Shown one piece after another: positions 9,394 to 18,282 of a DNA stretch of 48,037 nucleotides. The notes below the pieces were generated by a model, which saw nothing but the letters and a program-made list of their open reading frames with translations, did not search any database and had not been told where the DNA came from. The position numbers were made by a program, and so were the translations under genes. The first letter of the stretch is position 1. Each line of letters begins with the position of its first letter. Origin of the DNA: Candidatus Uhrbacteria bacterium. GTDB taxonomy: Bacteria; Patescibacteriota; Patescibacteriia; UBA9934; GWF2-40-263. Location: NCBI GenBank assembly GCA_016188495.1, contig JACPHU010000008.1, positions 1 to 48,037 on the forward strand. Direction: 5' to 3'.

Positions 9394-10197
9394 ATGCTTT
9401 GGATACCTGTGATATGCGCGCTCATGTGCTTTTTGATCTTTTTTTCTCCTCTATATCTGCCTGTTAGCGAGAATTCCGCATTATTTTTCGTGCTTCTTGT
9501 TTTTGCAACAATTTTCATGCATCTCAACACATTCACGTTTTATCCTGCACCTTGGCAAATAATACTGCTCTGGATAGGGATATGGAATGCAGTGTGGATT
9601 ACTCCATGTCTTTGCATCTTTTTCTGGAGGGAATTCCAGGCAGAGCGTCGACTCAAAGAGATGATCAAGGAAAAGTACCTGGCGTACAAGAACAGTCATC
9701 GCAAAACGTTGTCTGCCGCAAAAAAACGGGCAGACGTTTTATGCGCGATTATCAGCGGGGTTGAGTGGTCGTCGGTAAGGGACCAGATCCAGCAGCTTGC
9801 GCGCCAGACTCTTCCCCAGCTGTTGAGCTATCGGGAAGAGCTTAAAAACGCTATCGCCAAGACTTCAAGTCTGGTTGATGTATCACCGCACCAAACACAG
9901 CGCCTCTTCCTTCAGCAGACAAAAGCAATGGAAGATGTAATGTGGTATGAAGAAACTCTTGCCAGCACTGAGCAAAGAATAGAGGAGTCCCAAACCACAC
10001 TACGTTTTCTTGAAACTTCACTGCGGCGCGCGGTTCTCTCCAGATCTCAATCAGATCTTGATGCCGTGACCCAACGTCTGAGTGCTTTGAACGTTTCTGT
10101 GGGCGAAGTCAGTAAAAGCATCCGCACCGCGGACGCAGAAGTCGAAAGCACCCAATCGGGAGCTGTCAGAGCTCTCAACTCCTCGGTCAAACAGTAA
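9394..10197 (+). CDS. Hypothetical membrane-anchored coiled-coil protein
   Basis: 267-aa ORF with 2-3 N-terminal hydrophobic segments then a helical region; own promoter and terminator. Confidence 0.75.
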   Translation: MLWIPVICALMCFLIFFSPLYLPVSENSALFFVLLVFATIFMHLNTFTFYPAPWQIILLWIGIWNAVWITPCLCIFFWREFQAERRLKEMIKEKYLAYKNSHRKTLSAAKKRADVLCAIISGVEWSSVRDQIQQLARQTLPQLLSYREELKNAIAKTSSLVDVSPHQTQRLFLQQTKAMEDVMWYEETLASTEQRIEESQTTLRFLETSLRRAVLSRSQSDLDAVTQRLSALNVSVGEVSKSIRTADAEVESTQSGAVRALNSSVKQ

Positions 10198-10205
10198 ACC
10201 ACACG

Positions 10206-10241
10206 AACCTCTCTATGCATAAAACGCCTAGAGAGGTTTTT
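10206..10241. terminator. Terminator hairpin between convergent genes
   Basis: aacctctct...agagaggttttta. Confidence 0.75.
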
Positions 10242-10244
10242 AAA

Positions 10245-11198
10245 TCACATCAAAAACTCTTCCACAATCTGCTCCACAGACGTTCCTGGTTCAATCCACA
10301 CAATCCGTCCGTCGCGCTTGAACCAAGTCATTTGGCGTTTGGCGTAGTGACGAGTGTCGTTTTTTACCTCCTCGATCGCTTCAGATAATTTTTGTTCTCC
10401 TGAAAGAAATCGACAGATTTGCCGATAGCCTATTCCTGTCATGGACTCAACCTCGCATCCATAACGATCTTTTAATCGTCGAACTTCATCAATGAGCCCG
10501 CGTGCAATCATTTCATCTACACGTGTATCGATCCGTTCGTTGAGAACCTCCCTGGGAACAGAGAGACCGATTTGTAACACGTCGTACAAAGACTCCCCTG
10601 CTGTCTGCTGCTGACTAAATGGTTTTCCTGTGAGCTTTGTCACCTCAAGCGCACGCACTAAACGGCGCTTGTTTTGTTTATCGATAACCTCGGTGCCTTC
10701 TGGATCTAGCTGTTTATATTCATGAAATAGATCCCCAATGGTTCTTGCTTCTAACGACGCTCGCAAACTCAGATCCGCTGAAGTTTGCGTCAAATCAAGA
10801 TTATCGATAATGGTCTTAAGCCAAAATCCTGTTCCACCAACCAGAATAGGGAGATGTCCACGCGACACCATTTCTTGAATCTTTGTTTGAGCGTACGCTT
10901 TAAATTCTGCAACAGAATAAGATGTATCTGGATCAACTAAATCGATTCCCCAATGCGGAATACCCTCAACAAGAAAGGTTCTTCTTGCGCCAAAGAGCTG
11001 GTTGATAGATCCTCCTTTTTCGATGTCCGTCTCAACCCACTCCCCTTCGGGTTTAGCTGTGCCCACATTCATTCCACGATAAATCTGACGCGAATCAACG
11101 GAAATAATTTCGCCATGAAATTTTTTTGCGATATCAATAGCAAGACTGGTTTTTCCAGAAGCCGTAGGTCCAACAATAGCAATTATCTTGGGTAGCAT
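10245..11198 (-). CDS. miaA: tRNA dimethylallyltransferase
   Basis: IIAIVGPTASGKTSLAIDIAKKFHGEIISVDSRQIYRGMNVGTAKP; PILVGGTGFWLKTI. Confidence 0.97.
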   Translation of the reverse strand: MLPKIIAIVGPTASGKTSLAIDIAKKFHGEIISVDSRQIYRGMNVGTAKPEGEWVETDIEKGGSINQLFGARRTFLVEGIPHWGIDLVDPDTSYSVAEFKAYAQTKIQEMVSRGHLPILVGGTGFWLKTIIDNLDLTQTSADLSLRASLEARTIGDLFHEYKQLDPEGTEVIDKQNKRRLVRALEVTKLTGKPFSQQQTAGESLYDVLQIGLSVPREVLNERIDTRVDEMIARGLIDEVRRLKDRYGCEVESMTGIGYRQICRFLSGEQKLSEAIEEVKNDTRHYAKRQMTWFKRDGRIVWIEPGTSVEQIVEEFLM

Positions 11199-11214
11199 AA
11201 ATTTTAAACTTAAA

Positions 11215-11303
11215 TGAATATTCCCTGAGCCTGTCGAAAAGTTAAAAATTCTATGATCCTTCGACTCCGCTCCCTCTGGTCGCTTCGCTCAGGAAATATT
11301 CAG
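11215..11303. repeat. REP-like inverted repeat, copy R2
   Basis: gaatattccctgagcctgtcgaaaa...ccttcgactccgctc...cgcttcgctcaggaaatattc between miaB stop and miaA start. Confidence 0.75.
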
Positions 11304-11306
11304 ATT

Positions 11307-12695
11307 TTACTTTACTAACTCCCCTTCCAACACCCACATTTCAGCTTTTGTAATTTTTACATTTATGATCTCTCCAACCGATTCCTTTGCACCTACAAAC
11401 CGAACCAACTTCATTTCACGTGAGTTGCCGTAACACATTCCAGGTTGGTGAGCGAGTAATTCTTGAATCTTTTCTGGCATCAAAAGCATCTCGTCCGTAA
11501 TTTTTGGTGGCTCATGTCGATCAACCAAAACCGAAACAATCTGTCCAACATACCGTTGATTTTTCTCGTAGACGATGTGTTCTTGAATTTCCTGCAAAAC
11601 GTCCCATCGTCGTTTTTTTTCCTCATTGCTTACGTCATCCTTAAACGCCCGCCAGGCAGCTGTTCCTGATCGGGTGGAGTAACGAGCGGTATAGGAAATA
11701 TCAAACTGTACCTTTTGATACAGTTCCACCGTTTTTTCAAATGCTTCTTCGGTTTCTCCACAAAAACCAACAATAATATCTGTGCCAATGGCAAGATCTG
11801 GAATCTTTGCCCTTAAACGATCAATGACTTCTAGGTATTGTGCGGCTGTATAACGTCGATTCATACGACGCAACACATCATCGTCCCCTGACTGGACAGG
11901 GAGATGAATGTATCTCAGATGGGCAGACAGCGTCATCGCATCTATAACCTCATCGGTCATATGCGATGGATGGGGAGCCGTAAAATGCAAACGGGAAATT
12001 CCTTTAATTTGATTCACTTCCCAAAGAAGAGCCGCGAAATGATCTTTATAGGGATTCTCTTTTGAAAAAAACTCTGGATCTGGGGCCTGATAACTATTCA
12101 CGGTCTGGCCTAAAAGTGTCACTTCCACACATCCGTGCAAGGCAAGATCTTCAATTTCAGAAAGGATATCTTTGAACGATCGGTTCTTTTCAAGACCACG
12201 AGCAAAAGGCACTACACAATAGGTACAAAACTTATTGCATCCTGTTTGGATGGAAACAAATGCTTGTCGTGTCACTTCACGATCAGGATGGATTTTTAAA
12301 TAATCTTCGACCGTATCCTCACTATTGACAAGTTCAGGTCGCAACTCTCCAAGCCACCGAGGAAGCTGACCCATGTCTTTGGTCGGAAAATACAAATCTA
12401 CGATGTCGAGCTTCTTTTTAAATGCTCCATCACGGTCTCGGCCAGGCATACACCCGGTAATGCCAATGATAAGACCGCGGTTCTTTTCTTTGAGCGGACG
12501 AAAAGAATGAATGAGTCCAAAAACCCGATCCTCAGCGCTTTGCCGTACAGAACAGGTATTGATAAGGATCACATCAGCTTCGTTTTTCTCGTCTGTCGAA
12601 ATCAAACCCACTCCTTTAAGAAGGGCTTCCATACGCTGCGAATCATTCTTGTTCATCTGACAACCATAGGTAATGAGATGGTATTTGGGCTGCAT
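11307..12695 (-). CDS. miaB: tRNA-2-methylthio-N6-dimethylallyladenosine synthase
   Basis: YHLITYGCQMNKNDSQRM; CNKFCTYCVVPFARG radical-SAM motif; TRAM-like C-terminus. Confidence 0.96.
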   Translation of the reverse strand: MQPKYHLITYGCQMNKNDSQRMEALLKGVGLISTDEKNEADVILINTCSVRQSAEDRVFGLIHSFRPLKEKNRGLIIGITGCMPGRDRDGAFKKKLDIVDLYFPTKDMGQLPRWLGELRPELVNSEDTVEDYLKIHPDREVTRQAFVSIQTGCNKFCTYCVVPFARGLEKNRSFKDILSEIEDLALHGCVEVTLLGQTVNSYQAPDPEFFSKENPYKDHFAALLWEVNQIKGISRLHFTAPHPSHMTDEVIDAMTLSAHLRYIHLPVQSGDDDVLRRMNRRYTAAQYLEVIDRLRAKIPDLAIGTDIIVGFCGETEEAFEKTVELYQKVQFDISYTARYSTRSGTAAWRAFKDDVSNEEKKRRWDVLQEIQEHIVYEKNQRYVGQIVSVLVDRHEPPKITDEMLLMPEKIQELLAHQPGMCYGNSREMKLVRFVGAKESVGEIINVKITKAEMWVLEGELVK

Positions 12696-12734
12696 ATAGC
12701 GTTGAGAGTACCAAAATTGAAGAAATCAGCAAAT

Positions 12735-12765
12735 AAAAAAACCGGCGAATATCACTCAACCGGTC
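12735..12765 (-). terminator. Terminator hairpin overlapping the 3' end of the upstream ORF
   Basis: Minus strand: accggttgagtgatattcgccggttttttt. Confidence 0.7.
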
Positions 12766-13238
12766 GCGCGTTGCGGGACTTGTTCCTGATGCCCTGTATA
12801 GAAAAATAGAAGAGCGGCAGCTAAGAGTTCACGACGAAAAAATGTTTGTCCAGTTCTCTGCTTAACCAACGTAATACTCTCTTGCAGATGATTGAGTAAA
12901 TTTTCTGCCCAAGGTTTTACTTCAAGAGTCCTGGCGGCCTGACGGACGTAACGCCTTAACCGTTCATCCGTCCACCCCGTGTTCCGGTTCTGTTGGTCGA
13001 TCATCCACAAGAATTCAATAGCTTCTTTTAACCGTTCTTGGGTATAAACTCTACCCTTGAGAACTTGAAAAAGTGCTTCTGCTTCGTGGCTTTGCAGAAC
13101 AAAGCGCCAATGAGGGTGGCATGTACCGCCCTTGGTAACTGAATCGAGGGTTTTTTTGAGAGGCCTATCGTCGATTTCTTCAACAGGCGGACCTGTTGCC
13201 TCTCCATGTATGCTTACAAGTCTTAATTTTCTTTGCAT
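12756..13238 (-). CDS. Hypothetical protein
   Basis: ATG at 13238 preceded by AGGAGG (ccaaggaggttccgATG); no family recognised. Confidence 0.65.
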   Translation of the reverse strand: MQRKLRLVSIHGEATGPPVEEIDDRPLKKTLDSVTKGGTCHPHWRFVLQSHEAEALFQVLKGRVYTQERLKEAIEFLWMIDQQNRNTGWTDERLRRYVRQAARTLEVKPWAENLLNHLQESITLVKQRTGQTFFRRELLAAALLFFYTGHQEQVPQRATG

Positions 13239-13319
13239 CGGAACCTCCTTGGTTTTGCTTGGGGAACTCGATCTTTTCAAAATTAAACCCAGTTGTCAAC
13301 AGAAACCTAGACAGGTTCA

Positions 13320-13348
13320 TTGACAAAAGACAATTTTTATGCTATTAT
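13320..13348 (+). promoter_or_regulatory. Sigma70-type promoter of module 1
   Basis: TTGACA (13320-13325), 17 nt, TATTAT (13343-13348). Confidence 0.75.
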
Positions 13349-13390
13349 TGAGCTATAATTTTAATGTTTATTTCATAAACATCAAACAAT

Positions 13391-14386
13391 ATGGGTCTAT
13401 TCAAACGAAAGGAGTCTCCTCAGGAGCTTAAAAACGAAGCATCAGAAATGGGAATTGAGTTAAATACATACGACGCAGAAAAAGAAGATGAACCAACGAA
13501 TGCAGAAATGGGTCGTGAACGTGTTGATAAAATGATGGCAGGTGCAAAAGAACTTTGGTCAAAAATGACTGGAAAACTCTCTTCTCTGGCAGGAGGCGCA
13601 ATGGAAAGAGCCAAAGATCTCCTTTTTAAGGGGGTAGGTTACATGGAAAAAGATGCCAAAAAGACAGTTAAAGAAGCTAAAGCTGTCTCCAGTTATGTAG
13701 CCGAAAGCGGTCGCGAAGCTGTCGATATTGGAAAGGCAGGTTTAGAATGGGGAAAAGATGCTGCTAAAAGAGATTACGCACAAACCAAAGAAGATGTTAA
13801 AGATCTTCTTGATAAAGCAAAAATGCTTGGATATACAGGTTCCGTTTTGGCACTTATGGGAACAGTTGAGGGTTACCGAATGGTAAAAGAACTTGGAAAA
13901 AAAGGGGTTGATATCGCATCTGAAAAATTTAAAAAAGCCGCCGATGTTGTTAAAGAAACTGGTATTAATTTTGCTGTTGATGGAATGGTCTTGGCTCTTG
14001 AAGGAGCTCTCAAAGCAGAAGAAATGGGAATAGATGCGAAAAAATGGTTAGAGGGAAAAGGCCGCAAGGGACTAGAAATTTACGAACGTGCTAAGAGTGG
14101 TGCAAAAGAATTGTGGAAAAAGGGTGTTGAAGCCAAAAATAACTTTTGGAATCGTGCAAAATCAGCAAAAGATGGTTTAATGAATTGGTACAATAGAGAA
14201 TCATTACGAATGGCCAGAGAAGCTGAGCTTCGTGGAGAAGTTGCTGAACTTAAAGAACAACTCTCACGTGTAACAGCTCTTGTTGAAGCAAGAAACAGAT
14301 TGGATTCAGTCGAACCGGAAATAGACTTAACTTCTTTTCTTGATGAAAACGTTCAAGCAGGAGAAGCTCAAGCTGCCTTAGCTTAA
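13391..14386 (+). CDS. Hypothetical amphipathic helical protein
   Basis: 331-aa ORF, Lys/Ala/Glu-rich helical repeats (AKELWKKGVEAKNNFWNRAKSAKDGLMNWY). Confidence 0.75.
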   Translation: MGLFKRKESPQELKNEASEMGIELNTYDAEKEDEPTNAEMGRERVDKMMAGAKELWSKMTGKLSSLAGGAMERAKDLLFKGVGYMEKDAKKTVKEAKAVSSYVAESGREAVDIGKAGLEWGKDAAKRDYAQTKEDVKDLLDKAKMLGYTGSVLALMGTVEGYRMVKELGKKGVDIASEKFKKAADVVKETGINFAVDGMVLALEGALKAEEMGIDAKKWLEGKGRKGLEIYERAKSGAKELWKKGVEAKNNFWNRAKSAKDGLMNWYNRESLRMAREAELRGEVAELKEQLSRVTALVEARNRLDSVEPEIDLTSFLDENVQAGEAQAALA

Positions 14387-14425
14387 TTTACAGAGTCCTA
14401 AATTACACTAAACGAAAACACCCTT

Positions 14426-14779
14426 ATGACACGAGAGGAAGTCATCACACTCGTTCAGGACTCTGATCTGAATGAGACGATTCAAACAGCTCTAATTAAA
14501 CGCATAACAGAAGAAGGACTCACACAGGATGTGTTAGATGCCTTAAAAGAAGCGTTCCAAATGGAGATTGATAAAGGCTTTGATGCCTTAGGTATCGATA
14601 TCTCTGATACGCCTGAGTATAAAGAGAAAGAAGCGGCAATGGTGAAGGAAGTAGAATCAGCTAAAGCTGAGTATGACTCCGCTATGGCTGATATTGATCA
14701 ACAGACTAAGACCTTACAGCAAGAAACCAGCAAAGCACTGGATGAGCTGGAGGCGGAAATTATTAAGGATCAGATTTAA
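14426..14779 (+). CDS. Small helical protein, paralogue A
   Basis: MTREEVITLVQDSDLNETIQTALIKRITEEGLTQDVLDALKEAF..., near-identical to 17251-17598. Confidence 0.85.
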   Translation: MTREEVITLVQDSDLNETIQTALIKRITEEGLTQDVLDALKEAFQMEIDKGFDALGIDISDTPEYKEKEAAMVKEVESAKAEYDSAMADIDQQTKTLQQETSKALDELEAEIIKDQI

Positions 14780-14788
14780 CCGCTATTT

Positions 14789-14817
14789 AAAAACCACCCG
14801 TTTGGGTGGTTTTTTGA
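14789..14817 (+). terminator. Rho-independent terminator
   Basis: aaaaaccacccgtttgggtggtttttt. Confidence 0.9.
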
Positions 14818-14828
14818 TTCTCTGGACA

Positions 14829-14920
14829 CGCCCCTTCGACCGTTCGACAGGCTCACGATCGTCCTGAACTTGTTGAAGGACGACTTCGCTCCCGTGGGTC
14901 GCTTCGCTCAGGGAATATCA
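14829..14920. repeat. REP-like repeat, copy R3
   Basis: ccccttcgaccgttcgacaggctcacgatcgtcctgaacttgttgaaggacgacttcgctcccgtgggtcgcttcgctcagggaatatc. Confidence 0.7.
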
Positions 14921-14925
14921 GAGTG

Positions 14926-16713
14926 TTAAAGAGGAAGTTTTGAGGCTTGTTGTGCGCGGTCAATAAGTTCAGCAGATGGAATCATCACATCTTCCTCTTG
15001 TCCAAAGACATTGATCTTGTAATCCCCTCCTTCAACTTCTTTGGCTCCAATCACAATGGTCCATGGAATTTTTGAGGTGGCGGCATCACGAATCTTTTTA
15101 CCGACTTTATCATTAGAAATATCTACGTCTGCTCGAATACCTGCTTGGACGAGCTGATTCAATAATGTCTGTACAAAGCCAATATGATCTTGCCCCACGC
15201 TCACCAGACGCACCTGCTCAGGAGCAAGCCAGAACGGAAACACACCAGCAGTGTGTTCAAGAAGGTTTGAAAGGAAACGCTCGATAGAACCCATGATAGC
15301 CGCATGGATCATCACCACGCGTTCTTTCTCTCCTGCCTCATTCACACAGGTTAAATTAAATCGCTCTGGCTGAAGACGATCGACTTGAATGGTCGCTACT
15401 TGCCATTCGCGTCCAATAGAATCTTTGGTAATAAAGTCGATTTTTGGTCCATAAAACGCGGCTTCCCCTACGCCCATAAAATAATCGGCTCCACGTTCCA
15501 CAAGCATTTCTTTCAAACCTGACACAGATTTCTCCCAAACATCCAATCCTCCAAGATACTTTTCCATGTGTTCTGGATCGTGTGTAGAAAGTCTCAAACG
15601 AAGTTTAAACCCGAAGGCCCCGTAAAACGTCTCAATAATATCCCAAATCTTCATAGCTTCCTCTTTCACTTGGGATTCTCGGCAAAACACATGGGCATCG
15701 TCTTGGGTAAAGGATCGCAAGCGTGAAAGTCCGTGCAACTCTCCTGTTTGCTCGTCGCGATAACACATGGTCGTGTTGGCAAGGCGTTGTGGCATTTCCC
15801 GATAACTATGAGACTTTCGGTCAAAGATCTGCGTGTGATGAGGACAGTTCATCGGTTTCATGGCAAAGATATGACCTTCACGAGTCTCAATCTTAAAAAG
15901 CTCATCTTTAAACTTATCCCAATGGCCAGATGTCTCATACAACTCTTTCTTGGTGATATGAGGAATTTCAACCCGTTGATATCCACGAGCCTGACGTAGA
16001 GTCCACACAAATTCATCCAGTTTATTGCGCAACAAGGTTCCTCGAGGGGTCCAGAGAGGCAATCCAGGACCCACAAGGTCTGAAAACACGAACAGATCCA
16101 ATTCTTTTCCCAATTTTCGATGATCTCGCTTTTTCGCCTCTTCTAACATGACAAAATACTGATCTAGTTCTTCTTGGGTTTCAAAACACAATCCGTAAAT
16201 ACGCTGCATTTGGGCGTTGTGCTCATTACCTCTCCAATAGGCGCCAGCGAGCTTCCACAGTTTAAAGGCCCCGACCTCTTTCACGCTACTTACATGAGGA
16301 CCTCGGCACAGATCAACAAAATCTCCTGTATGGTACACAGAGGCCGTATCTGGATGCTCCACATCAATATCCTGTGCCTCGTCCGCATTGATTTTTGTCG
16401 TTCCCTTTTCTCTCAAATCTCTGAGCAGCTCGACTTTAAAATCCTGGTTTTTTTGTGCAAAAAGACCCACGGCTTGGTCCATAGACAATTCCTCTCGGAT
16501 CATCTCGTGACCTTCCTGAATGATACTGCGCATTTCACGTTCGATCTTCTCGAGATCCTCTTCTGCAATAGGTGAAGGGAAAAGAATGTCATAAAAAAAA
16601 CCGTTTTCTATGACAGGTCCCACTCCCAGCTTTACTCCTGGATAGAGTCGCTGGGCAGCCGCTGCAAGAACATGGGCGGCGGTATGTCGCATGGCATGTT
16701 GTTTATCGTGCAT
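14926..16713 (-). CDS. thrS: Threonyl-tRNA synthetase (no N-terminal TGS domain)
   Basis: MRHTAAHVLAAAAQRLYPGVKLGVGPVIENGFFYDI; MKPMNCPHHTQIF; RLRSFTQDDAHVFC. Start at MHDKQHAMRH (16713) preferred. Confidence 0.95.
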   Translation of the reverse strand: MHDKQHAMRHTAAHVLAAAAQRLYPGVKLGVGPVIENGFFYDILFPSPIAEEDLEKIEREMRSIIQEGHEMIREELSMDQAVGLFAQKNQDFKVELLRDLREKGTTKINADEAQDIDVEHPDTASVYHTGDFVDLCRGPHVSSVKEVGAFKLWKLAGAYWRGNEHNAQMQRIYGLCFETQEELDQYFVMLEEAKKRDHRKLGKELDLFVFSDLVGPGLPLWTPRGTLLRNKLDEFVWTLRQARGYQRVEIPHITKKELYETSGHWDKFKDELFKIETREGHIFAMKPMNCPHHTQIFDRKSHSYREMPQRLANTTMCYRDEQTGELHGLSRLRSFTQDDAHVFCRESQVKEEAMKIWDIIETFYGAFGFKLRLRLSTHDPEHMEKYLGGLDVWEKSVSGLKEMLVERGADYFMGVGEAAFYGPKIDFITKDSIGREWQVATIQVDRLQPERFNLTCVNEAGEKERVVMIHAAIMGSIERFLSNLLEHTAGVFPFWLAPEQVRLVSVGQDHIGFVQTLLNQLVQAGIRADVDISNDKVGKKIRDAATSKIPWTIVIGAKEVEGGDYKINVFGQEEDVMIPSAELIDRAQQASKLPL

Positions 16714-16805
16714 AAAAATCAATAAAAAAAGCTCACCACAACATTTATCTTTCATCACGGTGATAACAAAACGATAACGCTCTGGCCAACTTTGGTCAAG
16801 AAAAA

Positions 16806-16833
16806 TTGATAAAAACTCATTTTATGCTATGAT
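16806..16833 (+). promoter_or_regulatory. Sigma70-type promoter of module 2
   Basis: TTGATA (16806-16811), 16 nt, TATGAT (16828-16833). Confidence 0.65.
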
Positions 16834-16848
16834 TTATTTATAATTTGC

Positions 16849-17214
16849 TTGTTTAATTCTCTCTTACTTATGGAATCATTTAATACTTTTCCACCCGGAG
16901 GACATGAACATCAACCATCATTGAATCCAGAAGAACTAAAAAAACTAGGGATAGAAATAAAAGGATATGGCGATGATAATGAGGAAGAAGAGGAAGACCC
17001 AGAAAAAGATTTTCGCAAGAAACTTAGCTTAAAACCAGACGAGTTATCACTTGAAGACGAAGTTGAGGATGAAGACGAATCAGAAGAAGAGCAGGAAGAA
17101 GAACAAACTCTTTCACCAACAGAAAACGCAAGTCTGGATGATGATACAGAACTCATCCATGAGGGCAGTCGTGTTGACGAAATCTCAACTGATGACGCAC
17201 AAAATTTCTTATAA
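16849..17214 (+). CDS. Small, highly acidic protein
   Basis: 121-aa ORF (start at 16849 or the ATG at 16870), Glu/Asp-rich low complexity. Confidence 0.7.
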   Translation: MFNSLLLMESFNTFPPGGHEHQPSLNPEELKKLGIEIKGYGDDNEEEEEDPEKDFRKKLSLKPDELSLEDEVEDEDESEEEQEEEQTLSPTENASLDDDTELIHEGSRVDEISTDDAQNFL

Positions 17215-17250
17215 CGAATCCTAACTACCCCCTAAATACAAACAAACACT

Positions 17251-17598
17251 ATGACACGCGAGGAAGTTATCACACTCGTTCAGGACTCTGATCTGAATGA
17301 GACCGTTCAAACAGCTCTGATTAAACGCATCACAGAAGAAGGACTCACACAGGATGTGTTAGATGCCTTAAAAGAAGCGTTCCAAACAGAGATTGATAAA
17401 GGCTTTGAGACGCTAGGGATCGATATCTCTGATACACCTGAATATAAAGAGAAAGAAGCGGCAATGGTGAAGGAAGTAGAAGCGGCAAAAGCCGACTTTG
17501 ATTCTGCCATGGCTGATATTGACCAGCAGACGAAGACCTTACAGCAGGAAACCAGCAAAGCGCTGGATGAGCTGGAGGCAGAGGTGATTAGGGAATAA
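17251..17598 (+). CDS. Small helical protein, paralogue B
   Basis: Near-identical at DNA and protein level to 14426-14779. Confidence 0.85.
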   Translation: MTREEVITLVQDSDLNETVQTALIKRITEEGLTQDVLDALKEAFQTEIDKGFETLGIDISDTPEYKEKEAAMVKEVEAAKADFDSAMADIDQQTKTLQQETSKALDELEAEVIRE

Positions 17599-17606
17599 GG
17601 AAAAAT

Positions 17607-18233
17607 ATGAATCCATTTCAAAAAACAGAAAAAGGTTCACCTGAAGAAACTTCAGGTGAACCTAAAAAAGGTGAACGAAAAGAAATAATAAGCTCTGAAA
17701 CAACAGATGAACGGATTGCTACCATCCTAGAAAAAGCGAACGGTAAATTCTCATTTGTTTTAGAAAAATTGTCTGATTATAAATTAAGAACTAAACAAAG
17801 AATTAGGAATTTTATACAAAATTTTCCAGAAAATCTACAAAAAGTTGCTAGAGATGTAACAGAATGGAATGATGCCCAGATTGACAAAATAAATAATGAT
17901 CCAGCATTGCAACTACTCAGTAAAAAAACTCTACAAATGATAGACGCTGGAAATAGAATAGGAAAAAACTTAGAATCAAAATATGTCATCGTACAAAAAA
18001 TCATGAAAATTTACGACCTCACCGAACAACAATTTAAAGAATCAGAACAAAATTTTGCCATTACTGCATCCCGATTTATCAGTCGTGTAAAAACTACTAA
18101 AGAGACATTCATGAATTGGGTAAACAAAAAACGCAAAGAAATATCTGGAATAGGAGAGTCTAAACGTCAGGATCAACTTCTTACAAAACTTAATAAACTA
18201 CAAAAAATCGAATCGGAATCAAAATCTGATTGA
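17607..18233 (+). CDS. Hypothetical helical protein
   Basis: 208-aa ORF directly downstream of paralogue B. Confidence 0.7.
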   Translation: MNPFQKTEKGSPEETSGEPKKGERKEIISSETTDERIATILEKANGKFSFVLEKLSDYKLRTKQRIRNFIQNFPENLQKVARDVTEWNDAQIDKINNDPALQLLSKKTLQMIDAGNRIGKNLESKYVIVQKIMKIYDLTEQQFKESEQNFAITASRFISRVKTTKETFMNWVNKKRKEISGIGESKRQDQLLTKLNKLQKIESESKSD

Positions 18234-18235
18234 TC

Positions 18236-18267
18236 AAAAAATCATCCAAAAATTTGGATGATTTTTA
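18236..18267. terminator. Terminator hairpin between convergent genes
   Basis: aaaaaatcatccaaaaatttggatgattttt. Confidence 0.85.
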
Positions 18268-18282
18268 TGTTATTCCTAAAAT

